Part shown: piece by piece, positions 25,301 through 33,627 of the stretch
Layout: the number at the start of each line of letters is the position of its first letter
Numbering within the stretch: position 1 is the stretch's first letter
DNA from: Sipunculus nudus
Taxonomy: Eukaryota > Annelida > Sipuncula > Golfingiida > Sipunculidae
DNA length: 64,000 nt
Assembly: GCA_026874595.1 (NCBI GenBank)
Contig: CM049312.1
Location: 68,292,929-68,356,928 of the forward strand
Reading direction: 5' to 3'
Translations under genes and position numbers: made by a program
Notes under the pieces: generated by a model
What the model was told of the DNA's origin: nothing
The model's input: the letters and a program-made list of their open reading frames with translations, nothing else
Databases searched by the model: none

Positions 25301-27180
25301 ACGGTTTTATTTTCGCGATTATTTTAGATGTAACTTACAATCTGTCCATAACGTTATCATATGCCAATTACCGAATATGTACGCAATATTGACAATTTGC
25401 GGGAGGAGTTAAGGGAACTTCTTCGTGCAAAAGTGGCATTTATAAAAAATAATGATATAATTTAAATAATTTTTTTGAATTACTAGTACCATTAAATGTA
25501 TGATATTATTGACAGTACCAGAAAAGTATACATGAGATGCCATTCAGGCATTACTACTGATCTGCGCATGAGTGGGATCTTTTTCCCAAAGGTTTCATTT
25601 TCGCAAAAATTACCCCTCCAAGAATATCGCGAAATTGAAACCTTCGAGAACACAAAGCACAGCAAAACATTGATTTCTGATATATATGAGATTACTGTAT
25701 GATTGCTTCGTTTAACCAACAGGTGTCGCTGCACAACGTGTGGTTCAATGAAACATTAAAAGATTCCACAGATATGAAGAGAATTCACCATCAGCTGTCC
25801 CCGAATATCCTGTATTACGAACGAGATTTCCCACAGGTGAGTTATAATGTAGAACATTTAATTTTTGCGAACCTCAATTTTCGCGAACTGACATGGACCG
25901 ACAATTCTCGACGATGTTTTTTCAAGAGTCACCAACGAAAATTATTGCATAAACCAGAATCCAGCTAGTAATGCATTGGATAAACACAAACAGGCAACCA
26001 ATGCATAATTTATGTGCACGCGTTGATCTAGCGATCGGTGTCTGTACAATCCAAGTGCAAAATATGCTCTCACAGTAACTCTTTTTTAGCCCCATATTCT
26101 CGCATAACGTATTCATACACGATTTTGATTCAAATGCAATTGAGTTTTTCTGGCGAATCAAGATATCCTCGCGAAATTCTCAAAAATTACATGTTCCTGT
26201 ATAAAATTGAATATTGTGTATATTGCTTCCTATAACAACGTATAAACAAAATTATTCATCATTGAGTTTCAGGTTGACACACCGCGACCACTATTAGGAC
26301 TCATTTACAAGAAGTCAATATAAACAAAACCATAAAAAACAGGTTTACTGGTATAGCACAAGACTCAGAGCCGTTAGGTCGTGAGTTCAAATCTCAGTTG
26401 AGGAGATTTCTTATTTCCGACTTGCTCTGTGTGTTTATATTAATGATCTCAGAGTTATTCTGGTTATGAAAAGTTCTTATAACACCTTCGAGAAGTACGT
26501 GTGAACTTGTTTATCAACAACATATTTGTAATGTTAACAAACGGGAAAAAACATGTAACCTAAGATGGTAGGTTGCATATATGCGGACGTAGAAAGGTCA
26601 TTTGTTGCAAACGCCATTTGTAAAGATCTGGCTTATCAGACTTGCCACCGGATGCCCTCACTGAATTTATTTTGTTTATTTTGGCGGCCCCCTCATATTA
26701 TAGAGACGTTGATATAAACAAAACAACCTAATGTTTACTTAACATACCTGCTGTTTTGAATAAGCCCCTTTAAGAAAATAAAGAATCTGACCTTTTATAA
26801 GATGCTAATGTGCCTGCACTAAGGGTGCAGTTTTTTCTAGAAATAAAATGACATGTGGGACATTGAACAAACATTTAATTCAATATGACTCGAGAAATGT
26901 GATATTTCATTGACGTGTATGTTTAAATGTTTAAGAATTGAAATTACTTTCGACTACCAGGTACACCATATCTTAAGCTTACTCGATTATATATCTGTAG
27001 GTTGTTGTGGACGGGCTGAGGACAAAAGGTCACGACATCAGAGAACGAAGAGGAAACCTGGCAACCGTTAATCCAATCCAGAACGTATGCGTCAATGGCG
27101 GAAATAACAACGGTCAACGCGCATGCTTACATTCCGTCACGGACTGGCGTAAACCGTCCCATCCGGATGGCTATTGCTAA
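10146..27180 (+). CDS. GGT: Gamma-glutamyltransferase (glutathione hydrolase), 11 coding exons, N-terminus not located
   Basis: Seen: eleven exons (10146-10415, 11097-11222, 12726-12835, 16660-16852, 17358-17518, 18092-18241, 20080-20222, 20992-21182, 24024-24267, 25723-25836, 27001-27180) with GT-AG borders and matching phases (2,2,1,2,1,1,0,2,0,0). The spliced product is about 626 residues: one hydrophobic anchor, a Thr/Pro-rich stalk, then a complete GGT domain. Key motifs are [22 protein letters not shown] (nucleophile Thr), [24 protein letters not shown] and GGSGGTR. Family knowledge: GGT is a type II membrane ectoenzyme that cleaves itself before the nucleophile Thr and removes the gamma-glutamyl group of extracellular glutathione. 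Family members are usually near 570 residues; the excess here is mostly stalk. At least eight NxS/T sites lie in the extracellular part. Inferred: functional gene. The 5' exon with the start codon is missing from this model, and a GGT1 versus GGT5 assignment is not possible here. Confidence 0.95.
11097..11222 (+). CDS. GGT: GGT exon b
   Basis: The frame is phase 2 in and phase 2 out. It carries [18 protein letters not shown], the usual GxSxVDAxIA helix of the GGT large subunit, and [11 protein letters not shown], the conserved glycine-rich strand. Confidence 0.93.
11223..12725. other. GGT intron with (AT)n tracts
   Basis: Intron between exons b and c. It contains a poly-C/CA tract near 11297-11326 and AT runs at about 11632-11680 and 11708-11732. 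No exon or RNA gene was seen. Confidence 0.8.
12726..12835 (+). CDS. GGT: GGT exon c (AREMAP substrate-binding Arg)
   Basis: The acceptor is TTTGCAG and the donor is G|GTAAT. The exon encodes [11 protein letters not shown]; the Arg of the RExAP motif binds the glutamate carboxylate in characterised GGTs. Two sequons (NFT, NDT) are visible. Confidence 0.93.
12961..13046. repeat. (CT)n-(AT)n microsatellite
   Basis: CT repeats with two CTTT interruptions pass directly into an AT run. Confidence 0.95.
14695..15345 (+). mobile_element. Family B repeat interrupted by a truncated family A SINE
   Basis: The segments at about 14695-14815 and 15113-15340 match one continuous repeat at about 26405-26740. 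The sequence between them includes, from about 14925, CACTGGGCCTGG..ACACCAGGAT and then AATGGAGGCAGTTACCTC with an A-rich tail (about 15036-15090). That is the body and 3' end of the family A SINE, lacking its tRNA head. This is a nested insertion. Confidence 0.65.
16380..16570 (+). mobile_element. tRNA-derived SINE, family C
   Basis: The head has an A-box-like TTGAATGGTAACACG and a clear B-box, GGGTTCGATCTC, in a tRNA-like context (CCGCTGGCGACCCGGG). It is followed by a non-tRNA body (GTCGGTCCTGGGTCGGTGG) and an AT-rich tail with AATAAA. It lies in the intron just upstream of GGT exon d. Confidence 0.8.
16660..16852 (+). CDS. GGT: GGT exon d
   Basis: The acceptor is TTTCTCACCAG and the donor is AG|GTATGC. 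It encodes [18 protein letters not shown], the invariant VPGE segment, followed by [19 protein letters not shown], typical of the large subunit. A SINE ends about 90 bases upstream of the acceptor. Confidence 0.95.
17358..17518 (+). CDS. GGT: GGT exon e
   Basis: The frame is phase 2 in and phase 1 out. It encodes [16 protein letters not shown] and [15 protein letters not shown], matching the conserved L..IA..G...FYNG.LA..IV.DI region. The donor runs directly into a long (AT)n tract. Confidence 0.94.
17520..17614. repeat. (AT)n microsatellite
   Basis: About 90 bases of AT repeat beginning at the donor of GGT exon e. Confidence 0.97.
17615..17846. mobile_element. Foldback element with tRNA-like core, flanked by (AT)n
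   Basis: The ends are inverted: the left arm (about 17622-17690, with GGTTCATTGTATACAGATGG) pairs with the right arm (about 17780-17845, complement GGTTCATTGTATATAGATGG), and the match continues to a CGGTTCACTG(C/T)CGG segment. The core carries a B-box-like GGGTTCGATTCCC. (AT)n tracts lie immediately on both sides. Related single arms occur at 19193-19272 and 35358-35478. Confidence 0.75.
17849..17886. repeat. (AT)n microsatellite, right of the foldback element
   Basis: AT dinucleotide run of about 38 bases. Confidence 0.95.
18092..18241 (+). CDS. GGT: GGT exon f
   Basis: The acceptor is TGTATTACAG and the donor is G|GTAGGT. It encodes [14 protein letters not shown], the conserved G.(I/V)T.EDL..Y segment, then [20 protein letters not shown], equivalent to the P.SG......ILNIL helix. 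Confidence 0.95.
18242..20079. other. GGT intron with AT tracts and a foldback fragment
   Basis: Intron between exons f and g. AT runs lie at 19137-19191 and 19273-19337 around one arm of the foldback family. Poly-G tracts lie near 18269 and 19818. No exon was found. Confidence 0.75.
19193..19272. mobile_element. Single arm of the foldback family between (AT)n tracts
   Basis: It shares CCATGCTGGTTCATTGT, then GACGGAAAGGGTATACACAG and TTTCACTGCCAGT, with the left arm at 17620-17690. (AT)n runs border both sides (19137-19191, 19273-19337). Confidence 0.7.
20080..20222 (+). CDS. GGT: GGT exon g
   Basis: The acceptor is ATATTCCAG and the donor is CAG|GTACGT. It encodes GYNL, then [20 protein letters not shown], the highly conserved H.(I/L)(V/A)EA...AYA.R..LGD block that precedes the autocleavage region. 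Confidence 0.95.
20992..21182 (+). CDS. GGT: GGT exon h: autocleavage site and catalytic Thr
   Basis: This exon holds [10 protein letters not shown]. In studied GGTs the Thr after Gly becomes the N-terminus and nucleophile of the small subunit after self-cleavage. It also holds [12 protein letters not shown]. The donor TT|GTAAGT leaves a split Phe codon that is completed by exon i. Confidence 0.96.
21183..24023. other. GGT intron with tandem 220-bp repeats
   Basis: Intron between exons h and i. Its left half is the tandem repeat listed separately. The stretch 22500-23050 continues with looser AGGTCA-type motifs (ACCTTGACACTG, CAAGGTC). A poly-G run lies at 23163-23177. No coding exon was found in 23200-24020. 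Confidence 0.75.
21590..22510. repeat. Tandem repeat, unit about 220 bp, 3 clear copies plus a degenerate one
   Basis: The shared block GTCATGACCTTTATAATGAG recurs at 21945, 22166 and 22386, so the period is 220-221 bases. Copies begin at about 21901, 22122 and 22342; the last is partial. A more diverged copy (GTGACCTTCACCTGGAATAG) lies at about 21590-21720. Each copy contains an AGGTCATGACCT-like palindrome and a TGACCTTGA-type run. Confidence 0.9.
24024..24267 (+). CDS. GGT: GGT exon i: small-subunit active-site pocket
   Basis: This is the longest catalytic exon. It encodes [38 protein letters not shown] and [13 protein letters not shown]. These match the known pocket residues: the Glu and Asp of NxEMDDF that bind the alpha-amino group, the SS pair before MCP, and the oxyanion Gly-Gly. 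The donor is GTAAGT. Confidence 0.96.
24268..25722. other. GGT intron, nothing recognised
   Basis: Intron between exons i and j; AT-rich, with no repeat family or exon identified. Confidence 0.7.
25723..25836 (+). CDS. GGT: GGT exon j
   Basis: Phase 0 on both sides. It encodes [21 protein letters not shown], the conserved (N/V)(L/V)WF......A...R.H.QL helix of the small subunit. The donor is CAG|GTGAGT. Confidence 0.93.
25837..27000. other. GGT intron containing a family B SINE
   Basis: Intron between exons j and k. The SINE at 26343-26745 is its only recognised content. Confidence 0.75.
26343..26745 (+). mobile_element. tRNA-derived SINE, family B
   Basis: The head has ACTGGTATAGCACAAGACTC and a B-box-like GGTCGTGAGTTCAAATCTC. 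The body matches the two-part repeat at 14695-14815 and 15113-15340 (for example AAACATGTAACCTAAG and TTATTTTGGCGG). Confidence 0.75.
27001..27180 (+). CDS. GGT: GGT terminal exon k
   Basis: The acceptor is ATCTGTAG. It encodes [22 protein letters not shown] and ends [12 protein letters not shown] before TAA at 27178. The tail with R/K.GG.P.GY-like ending (here HPDGYC) is where GGT proteins stop, so the C-terminus is complete. Two extra Cys residues in this tail could form a disulfide. Confidence 0.92.
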   Translation, partial: VVVDGLRTKGHDIRERRGNLATVNPIQNVCVNGGNNNGQRACLHSVTDWRKPSHPDGYC

Positions 27181-27232
27181 ATGTCGTAAAATATAGTATA
27201 TATAGCTGTTACATACAATATAGTATCTTTCT

Positions 27233-27235
<3 letters not shown>

Positions 27236-27323
<88 letters not shown>
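27236..27323. repeat. (CT)n-(AT)n microsatellite in the GGT 3' UTR
   Basis: A CT run passes into an AT run between the GGT stop codon and its poly(A) signal. Confidence 0.95.
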
Positions 27324-27326
<3 letters not shown>

Positions 27327-27527
27327 TATTAATGTTGAACTAGTCTTCGAGCAGAGAACAATTTTTCAGCATGACAAAATTATTTGTAACTGAGAGATTT
27401 GTAGTTATTATAAAAGGTCTTTCCAAAGACTCTCTGGTGTTTATGGTTATCTTGTATCGGTTCTGAAAATATTTTAAGTCGAAAGTCCTGCTATGAATTT
27501 ATTATTTATTGATTTTCATATAATTCA

Positions 27528-27533
27528 AATAAA
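27528..27533 (+). terminator. Poly(A) signal AATAAA of the GGT gene
   Basis: A canonical AATAAA lies about 350 bases after the GGT stop and is followed by a GT-rich stretch (GTGCTGTGTTTTC) about 20 bases later, as expected downstream of a cleavage site. The intervening 3' UTR includes a (CT)n-(AT)n block at 27236-27323. Confidence 0.7.
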
Positions 27534-27559
27534 GCGCAGTATTATAAAGTGCTGTGTTT

Positions 27560-28440
27560 TCTTTTGGTATTGTATCATGACCAAGCACACGTTTCCGCCT
27601 TAACGAAGGTAATGGATTAATATTTCTATTCGTGGATTCAGTATTGAACAAGTGGTCCTTGGGCCAAGATGCACAGGTTGGAAAATCAGCTGGCTCAGTT
27701 TTTTTTTAAATTTTACATGGGAACTAGATGTGTGTGAATGATGCAAGTTCTTTTAATTGTGCATATAAAAAATGTGACGTAACTACTAAAGTTTACTATG
27801 AAAATGCGTTACCATGAGTTAAACTAAACTGAGTAGGTGGCGCTGAAGTCTGGTACAGCTTGATTAGGTTTCTAATTTCAATATATCTAAGAGTACAGGG
27901 CAATGCATATATTAAAGTTACAATTTTGTAAATGCTATAGGTGGGTTAAGGTTTGAGCTGACAGAGCTGCTGTCGGGGCCCATGAAATAAGTTAACAAAA
28001 GGTAAGCCTGTAAAATCGAATTTCATGAAAAATATACATAATAATTTTGCATTAAAATGCAGCACACAGTTAATTGCTTCCCCCAGGAGGGTATGCGTTA
28101 ATCTCCGTTCGTATGTTTGCGTGTTTGCGTGTTTGTGTGTTTGCAATTGTGTGCTTCACGCAGGGGATATTCGCCACGCATGCCTGTTTGTCGGGTGCCA
28201 AAAACATCCCTGCACGGAAGTCATATTTTGCAGAATTTCTCTTTTTTTTTTTACACATCAGTTTGATGAAAAGAGCCCTAATTGAAATAAAGCCGGGGGG
28301 GGGGGGGTTCCATGTAACATTTATCTAACGAACCCCATATTCCAAGCCGGCCTCCTTTCAACCGATTTTTCCGGCCGATTATTTGTACAATGTTTCCCTG
28401 GGAGCCGATTAATAGATTCTCAGACGTTTTCCTATATATA
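27560..28440. other. Intergenic gap between convergent genes
   Basis: No gene recognised. There is a GTTTGCGTGTTTGTGTGT low-complexity patch near 28115-28145 and a poly-G run at 28295-28307 followed by TTCC. Confidence 0.6.
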
Positions 28441-28444
28441 TGTA

Positions 28445-28450
28445 TTTATT
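28445..28450 (-). terminator. Candidate poly(A) signal for the lectin-like gene
   Basis: TTTATT on the plus strand is AATAAA on the minus strand. It lies about 250 bases after the stop codon of the PAN-like exon. It is short and AT-rich, so chance occurrence is possible. Confidence 0.35.
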
Positions 28451-28698
28451 ATGTATAATAAATAAGCACATGGGAAAATAAGAAACTCTTTTAAGGCTAC
28501 TCGGAATTTAAAGTGATAAATCAAAGTATTAAAAAGGTACAATAACTCATCAAAATGAGCAAGTCATCTAGGGTTTTCCCGTTCCACATCACTTTCAAAT
28601 AACCAGCATGCCAAGTTACATTTAAAGGCACTCTTGTAATATCATATCACTATTAAAGCTTTGTCCTTTAATGTATATAAGTTCAAAATCTTTAATGT

Positions 28699-28937
28699 TC
28701 AACATTGCTGAAATTTAAACGCTGCTGCATCTGGTTCAGCATGATCACACGACACATTACTTTTGACCTCACTAGATGGCGCTGAGGTCAATGTGAATGC
28801 CTGACATCCGGGCAATCGTTGACATTGTGCCCCGCACCTGATGATCTGCCAATAATTCCCGATGGTTTCTTTGTTTCGGTCAACCCGGCAGTAGCGGTAA
28901 TACCTGGGCATCCTTGCCGGGGTGATATCCATGATTT
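28699..28937 (-). CDS. Terminal exon, Cys-rich PAN/apple-like segment
   Basis: On the minus strand an acceptor (ATTATTTTGAG) opens a phase-1 exon of about 79 codons ending in TGA at 28699. It contains YYRYCRVD, then CGAQCQRLPGCQAFTLTS, a Cys spacing that recalls PAN/apple modules, and ends FKFQQC. Phase 1 fits the exit phase of the SUEL exon at 35819-36106, which suggests that they belong to one secreted protein. A decayed copy lies at 41425-41583, so the segment was duplicated. The domain name is tentative. Confidence 0.55.
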
Positions 28938-29280
28938 CTCAAAATAATGAAACATAGAAGATAAGCTTCATAATTTGTTACAGTCTTCTATTGGATCTCC
29001 TATATACAGAAACAGAGGTTTCAATATAAGGGGGTATATATTTCCCCAACATTTTGGCAAGGGGGGGGGGAATGAATGTGATTACCCCCTCCCCCTCACT
29101 TTTCAGAGAATAATATTTAAATATTGCAAAGGAAATATATGTAAATAAATAGAATTATTATTTTATTCCCCATTAATGAATTAAATATGAAATATCATAT
29201 CTTATTCTAGTTTATAATTAACTTATACTGGAATCGCAATAATACCTTATTTTCTAAAATCGTATACTTTATTGTATTAT

Positions 29281-29461
29281 TGGTACGGAACCTAATATCA
29301 AAAGATCACGTGTGTGTGATGGACATAAATTTTGTCAAGGAGATACAAAAAATCAGATTCTGTAACACCAGGCAGCGCGAAATGTCTAGGGGAATGAATA
29401 AAGGAGTCAGTGGTTTTTTTGTCAACAAATAACTATAATTTAAACTTAAAACAACCCTAAC
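29281..29461 (-). repeat. Truncated 3' LTR of the Gmr1-like element
   Basis: It matches 33628 to about 33806 of the full LTR with scattered substitutions. The match ends at ACAACCCTAAC, after which RT coding sequence begins. The U3 side is therefore lost. Confidence 0.85.
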
Positions 29462-30064
29462 CTAAATTCGCGAAGAATTTGCAGATGTTTCTCCCAGGTG
29501 TCGCTGTACACGATAAAGTCATCAATATATGCGTCGCAGCCCTGAATGTTCTTGACAACCATATGGATGAGGAGCTGGAACGTGGCTGGCGAATTCTTCA
29601 TGCCAAACGGCATAACTTTATAATGGTACAGTCCGTGCGGCATCACAAATGCGGACACTTCTTTCGCTTGTTCTGTCAGCGGAACTTGCCAGAATCCTTT
29701 TAGCAAGTCATACTTGAATACATATCTGGAGCTACCGACTCTATCAATACAGTCATCAATCCTCGGAATCGGAAACGTGTCAGTCTTGGTGACAGAGTTC
29801 AGTTTTCGATAATCTGTGCAAATACGGTAACTTCCATCAGGTTTTGGCACAAGAATACATGAGGAACACCAGTTACTGTTATTAGGTTCAATAAAATCAT
29901 TGTCCAGCAAATGTTGAATCTCATCCTGTAGATACTTTTGTTTTCTGGATTCAGTCTATATGGATGCTGCTTGACTGTGCTTGACTCGCCAACATCGACG
30001 TCATGGCAAAACATGTTAGTTCGCGTTGGAATGTCAGTAAACAAATGTTCATAATTCTGCAGCA
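29462..30064 (-). pseudogene. Reverse transcriptase fragment of the Gmr1-like element
   Basis: The lead-in block is HDVDVGESSTVKQHPYRLNP, then IIEP-like FIEP, LVPKPDGSYRICTDYRKLN, FPIPRIDDC, FKYDLLKGFWQVPL, MPFGMKNSPATFQ and AYIDDFIVYSDTWEKH. The catalytic YIDD is intact. A one-base frameshift lies near 29938, before the FIEP block. The coding sequence ends abruptly at LREF, where the LTR fragment starts, so the thumb and RNase H are absent. Confidence 0.9.
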
Positions 30065-31308
30065 GGTTCTTGAGGTCTTGTTGTTGGTGTGTGGTAAGGT
30101 GTGACAGTTTGGCATTCAGGTGTTTTAAGCACGTCTGAGTTTTTTAATGGTACTGTACTACACTGAAGGTCAACATCACACTTACAATCAGTATCCACTT
30201 TAACTGGGTCAGGTTCAATGTTTACACAATTCACAGGGATGGGAAGTAAGGCAAGGACCTTTTCACCAGGTTCAAACGTCCTACTAACAGTGTGTTTGTC
30301 ATACTTTGTTTTCATTTTATTTTGTGCAGATTTTAGAATTGACTTTGCAATCTCACAAGCATTGTGTAGTTTAGTGCGAAAGTCTGAGACATACTGCAGT
30401 AAACTAAGAAAATCAGGATTTTCACACAAGAGTTTTTCTTTAAGCAGTTTCAATGGAAGTGAAGTTTGCGGTCGATGTCCGAAAACTAGTTCAAAGGGAC
30501 TGAAACCCAATGACTCGTGAAAGGATTCTCTGACAGCAAACAGCAATAGGTGGATTACTTCATCATAGTCTTTCTGTGTGTCATAGCAATAGGTCCTAAT
30601 CATGTTTTTTAATGTCTGGTGAATACGCTCGAGTGCGCCCTGACTTTCAGGATAGTATGGCGAAGAGCTGTACTGTTTTTTACCTAGCTCAAGCATAACT
30701 TTTTGGAATAATCCAGACACAAAATTAGACCCTTGGTCAGACTGGACGGATTTTGGTAATCCAAAAGTTGTAAAAAACTTGATCAGTGCATTGACAACAC
30801 GTTTGGCATTAATTTTGCTCAATGGTATTTCCACAGGGAACCTGTTAGATGGGCACATAATTGTCAGCAAGTATTCATGTCCAGATTTTGTTTTGGGCAG
30901 TGGTCCAACACAATCAACAATAATTCTTCTGAATGGTTCCTCGAAAGCAGGAATAGGTCTAAGTGGGGCCTTAGGAGGATTCTGATTGGGCTTTCCTACC
31001 ATCTGGCATGTATGGCATGATTTACAATATTGTACAACAATTTTCCTGAAGTTAGGCCATTAGAAGTGTGTACTAACTCTCTGATAAGTTTTATTTATAC
31101 CTAAATGGCCAGACAAAGGGGTCTCATGTGCCATGCTAAGAATTTCATTGTGAAAGCTTTTGGGCATTACTATTTGATGTTTGATGGCCCACTCGTCATC
31201 AGCGCATACATCAGGTGGTCGCCATTTAGGCATAAGCACTCCATTTTTAACATAGAAACAAACTGGGTTCTGTGACAGTTCATCTTTGGAAACTGCCCTG
31301 GGAAACAA
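30065..31308 (-). pseudogene. Integrase of the Gmr1-like element
   Basis: The zinc-binding part (about 31308-31005) reads HETPLSGHLGINKTYQRV, then a CxxC region (C..CHTCQMVG) just before the long open frame. The core is open for 317 codons with IVDCVGPLPK, TFGLPKSVQSDQGSNF and ESQGALERIHQTLK. The second Asp and the Glu are separated by 35 residues, a DD35E pattern. An in-frame stop separates the two parts near 31060. No chromodomain is seen; the frame ends in a Thr/Pro-rich linker that leads directly to the RT lead-in. Confidence 0.9.
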
Positions 31309-31499
31309 ACATGAAAGTTCATGGCCCTTATGCTGTTCCGCGATAAGTACTGACCTTGAAAATGCTGTATCTTGTACGGGCGAGTCGTTAGACGAGTCAC
31401 TAGTGATTCCCAGAGTGTTATTATCTGGACCATTATCCTATCGTGTGTTTTTTTGGCCATAGATCTAGTTAGCACATGAAGGATACAAACATGGAATTT

Positions 31500-31880
31500 C
31501 CTGACTTTCCGGATCAGTGTCCTGATCAAGTGACGGCTTCTCCTTTACTATTGGTACAGGCTGTACTTTGTCACCTGCAATATCATTGCCTAGTAGCAAC
31601 TGAATTCCCTTTAAGGGTAAAGTAGTTCCTTTGCCCCGATAACATTCCCAGAAATCAAATCTGACCTTAAATGTATACTGGGAAGCGGAACTGAAGTGTG
31701 CTTGTCTGGAGACACACCATTAACAAGTACATGTGCACCAGAAGGGGCCCATTAGAAAATGGCAAAGTGTTTGCTAACATGAGAGTCTGGCCTGAACCAG
31801 TGTCCCCAAAAATTCTAATAGGGGTAGAATCTGAAATATCACTTGAAAGTGATACAAAACCATCATGTATGAATGTCTAA
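31500..31880 (-). pseudogene. Aspartic protease remnant of the Gmr1-like element
   Basis: Minus-strand reading gives PIRIFGDTGSGQTLML, with the retroviral-type active-site DTG at 31796-31804 intact. The downstream frame is broken by several stops before the integrase region. It lies between Gag and integrase, as expected. Confidence 0.7.
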
Positions 31881-32488
31881 AATAACTCCATTTCAGAGTC
31901 AGGAGGGGAATCTACCACCCCAGCTTCAACAAACAAAGAACTGACATTGACAGTGTCAGTCATAAACTCTTTTTCAGAGTTATTTAAGGAATCTACATCC
32001 TTTTTATCATCAAACTCCTCATGGGAGTCAACAGAGGAATTTTCCTCAGCAGAAACAAACTTCTGTTTGTCATAAGAGGACCTGGCCTCATTTGAAAAAC
32101 TCTCGCAAGAGTCATAAAAGGACTTAGCCTTATTCAAAGGATACTCCTCGCAGGAGTCTTGAAAGGACCTAGCCTTATTTAATTCCCCGCAGGAATCAAC
32201 TGAGGTCCTTACACCTCAAGCCACGGATTCTTCTTTGGATTCAGACGGCACCTGGGCCTCCGTAGCATCAAACTCTTTATTGGAGTCAATAAAGGAGTTA
32301 TAACCCTTATTTACATGAAAAGAGCCTGGCTCTTGTCCTTTGCTATGCATAGATTTTGAAACAAAATCAGAAGGTTTGCTATTTGTTTTATTCGCAAGTG
32401 TCCAGCAGTCAGATATTAGATGACCTTCCTTCTTGAAGTAATTACAGATTTTCTTTAAAAAAGACTGGTCTTTGTTGGACTTGGACAC
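31881..32488 (-). pseudogene. Gag 3' part: knuckle remnant and Ser/Glu-rich linker
   Basis: The open frame 32488-32216 has CNYFKKEGHLISDCW, a CCHC knuckle in which the second Cys is Phe. It is followed, after a stop, by an acidic Ser-rich frame (32137-31877) with loosely repeated SF.DSCESF-type units. This linker precedes the protease. Confidence 0.65.
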
Positions 32489-32879
32489 AGTGGACGTGGG
32501 CTAAGGTGTAGTAATGGACTTTGCTAAATTATCAGGACTACTGGTACTGGACGACTGCGCTTTAAACTTCTTTTGACAATACTGTTTTACATTCTTGTTG
32601 TGAATGACTGGTTTGATTTGCTAGTAAAGGACATTTTGTGTCTAAATGAATAGTCATCAGCTAATTGAGCTAAGTGTTTCAGGACCTTTCTCATCAAGAA
32701 AAGTTTAAAATCTACGTTAATGCAGCGCTCAAGTTCTTCAAGCAAAATCAACTGGCGCAAATTGCCATAATCTTTCATTACATTTTTAGAACCCCATCAG
32801 CGATAAAACAACTGTTCTTTTGTCCTAGCAAATTCGACGTAGGTCTGTTCCTTGCGCTTTTCCAAATTTCTGGATCTCT

Positions 32880-33441
32880 GCCGGTAAGCCTCTGGAACTT
32901 ACTCATAAACTTTCAGGATTAACCGTTTTACCAGGTCATAGTCAGCAGCAGCTTCTACTGAAAGCTCTGTATAAATTTCTCTGGCCTAGCCAGTCAGTAC
33001 ACTCTGTAACAGCATAGTCCAATTTTCTTTAGGCCATTTTAAATTTTCAGCTACCTTCTCAAAGTGTAAGAAATATTTATCAACCTCTTTTTCTTGAAAA
33101 GGTGGGACAAGTCTTATGTGTTTAGTAACATCAAAACTTTGAGTTGGGGCAGCACGTAGACTATGTTCTAGTTTAAGACTTTCAAACACCAGTCGTTTTA
33201 ACTCAACTTCCCTCTCTTCTCTCTGTTTTTCTAATTCTAACTGTTTTAACCTTTCATGTTCTTCCCTCTCTAAATGTTTTAATGCTAGCTCATGTTGCAT
33301 TTCCAACTTCTTAAATTCTAATTGCATAGCAAGGCTGTCACTTTTTGATGTTTCAACTTCACTCTCTTCAATTAAACCTTTGCTAACTAGATCTTGCATG
33401 ATATTAGCAATGATATCAGACTTTCTCAAAGCTCTTTTCAC
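32880..33441 (-). pseudogene. Gag with charged coiled coil and SCAN-like capsid segment
   Basis: The first 100 residues include a long Glu/Lys/Leu-rich helix (LERE..RLKQLELEKQREE). Next comes RLVPPFQEKEVDKYFLHFEK and WPKENWTMLLQSVLTG. After an in-frame TAG the reading continues ARE.Y.ELS and YDLVKRLILKVYE, the pattern of the SCAN fold that is known to derive from Gmr1-like capsids. A second stop then occurs. The start codon is not certain. Confidence 0.75.
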
Positions 33442-33609
33442 ACTTAGCCTAAGTGCTGTCCCAAACGCAACAACTGTTCCTTTGTCAAATGTTCAAGTTG
33501 ATCAGGGTCGGGATCGTCAACAAATGTCTCAGGTTTGAAATCTGCCATGCTAAGACGTTAAAAAAATAACAATAAACCATTGAGATAAATACTGTAAACG
33601 ATGTATATT

Positions 33610-33621
33610 GACAAGCCCCCA
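33610..33621 (-). promoter_or_regulatory. Primer binding site, tRNA-Pro type
   Basis: On the minus strand TGGGGGCTTGTC follows the 5' LTR after a six-base spacer. It differs by one base from the TGGGGGCTCGTC complementary to the 3' end of tRNA-Pro. Confidence 0.6.
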
Positions 33622-33627
33622 ATTTCA

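Noticed and set aside
29446-33441. Gene order as an artefact of two inserted gypsy fragments
   Set aside because: The integrase end, linker and pre-RT block are continuous without a repeat border, and the Gag type fits the same lineage, so one element is simpler.
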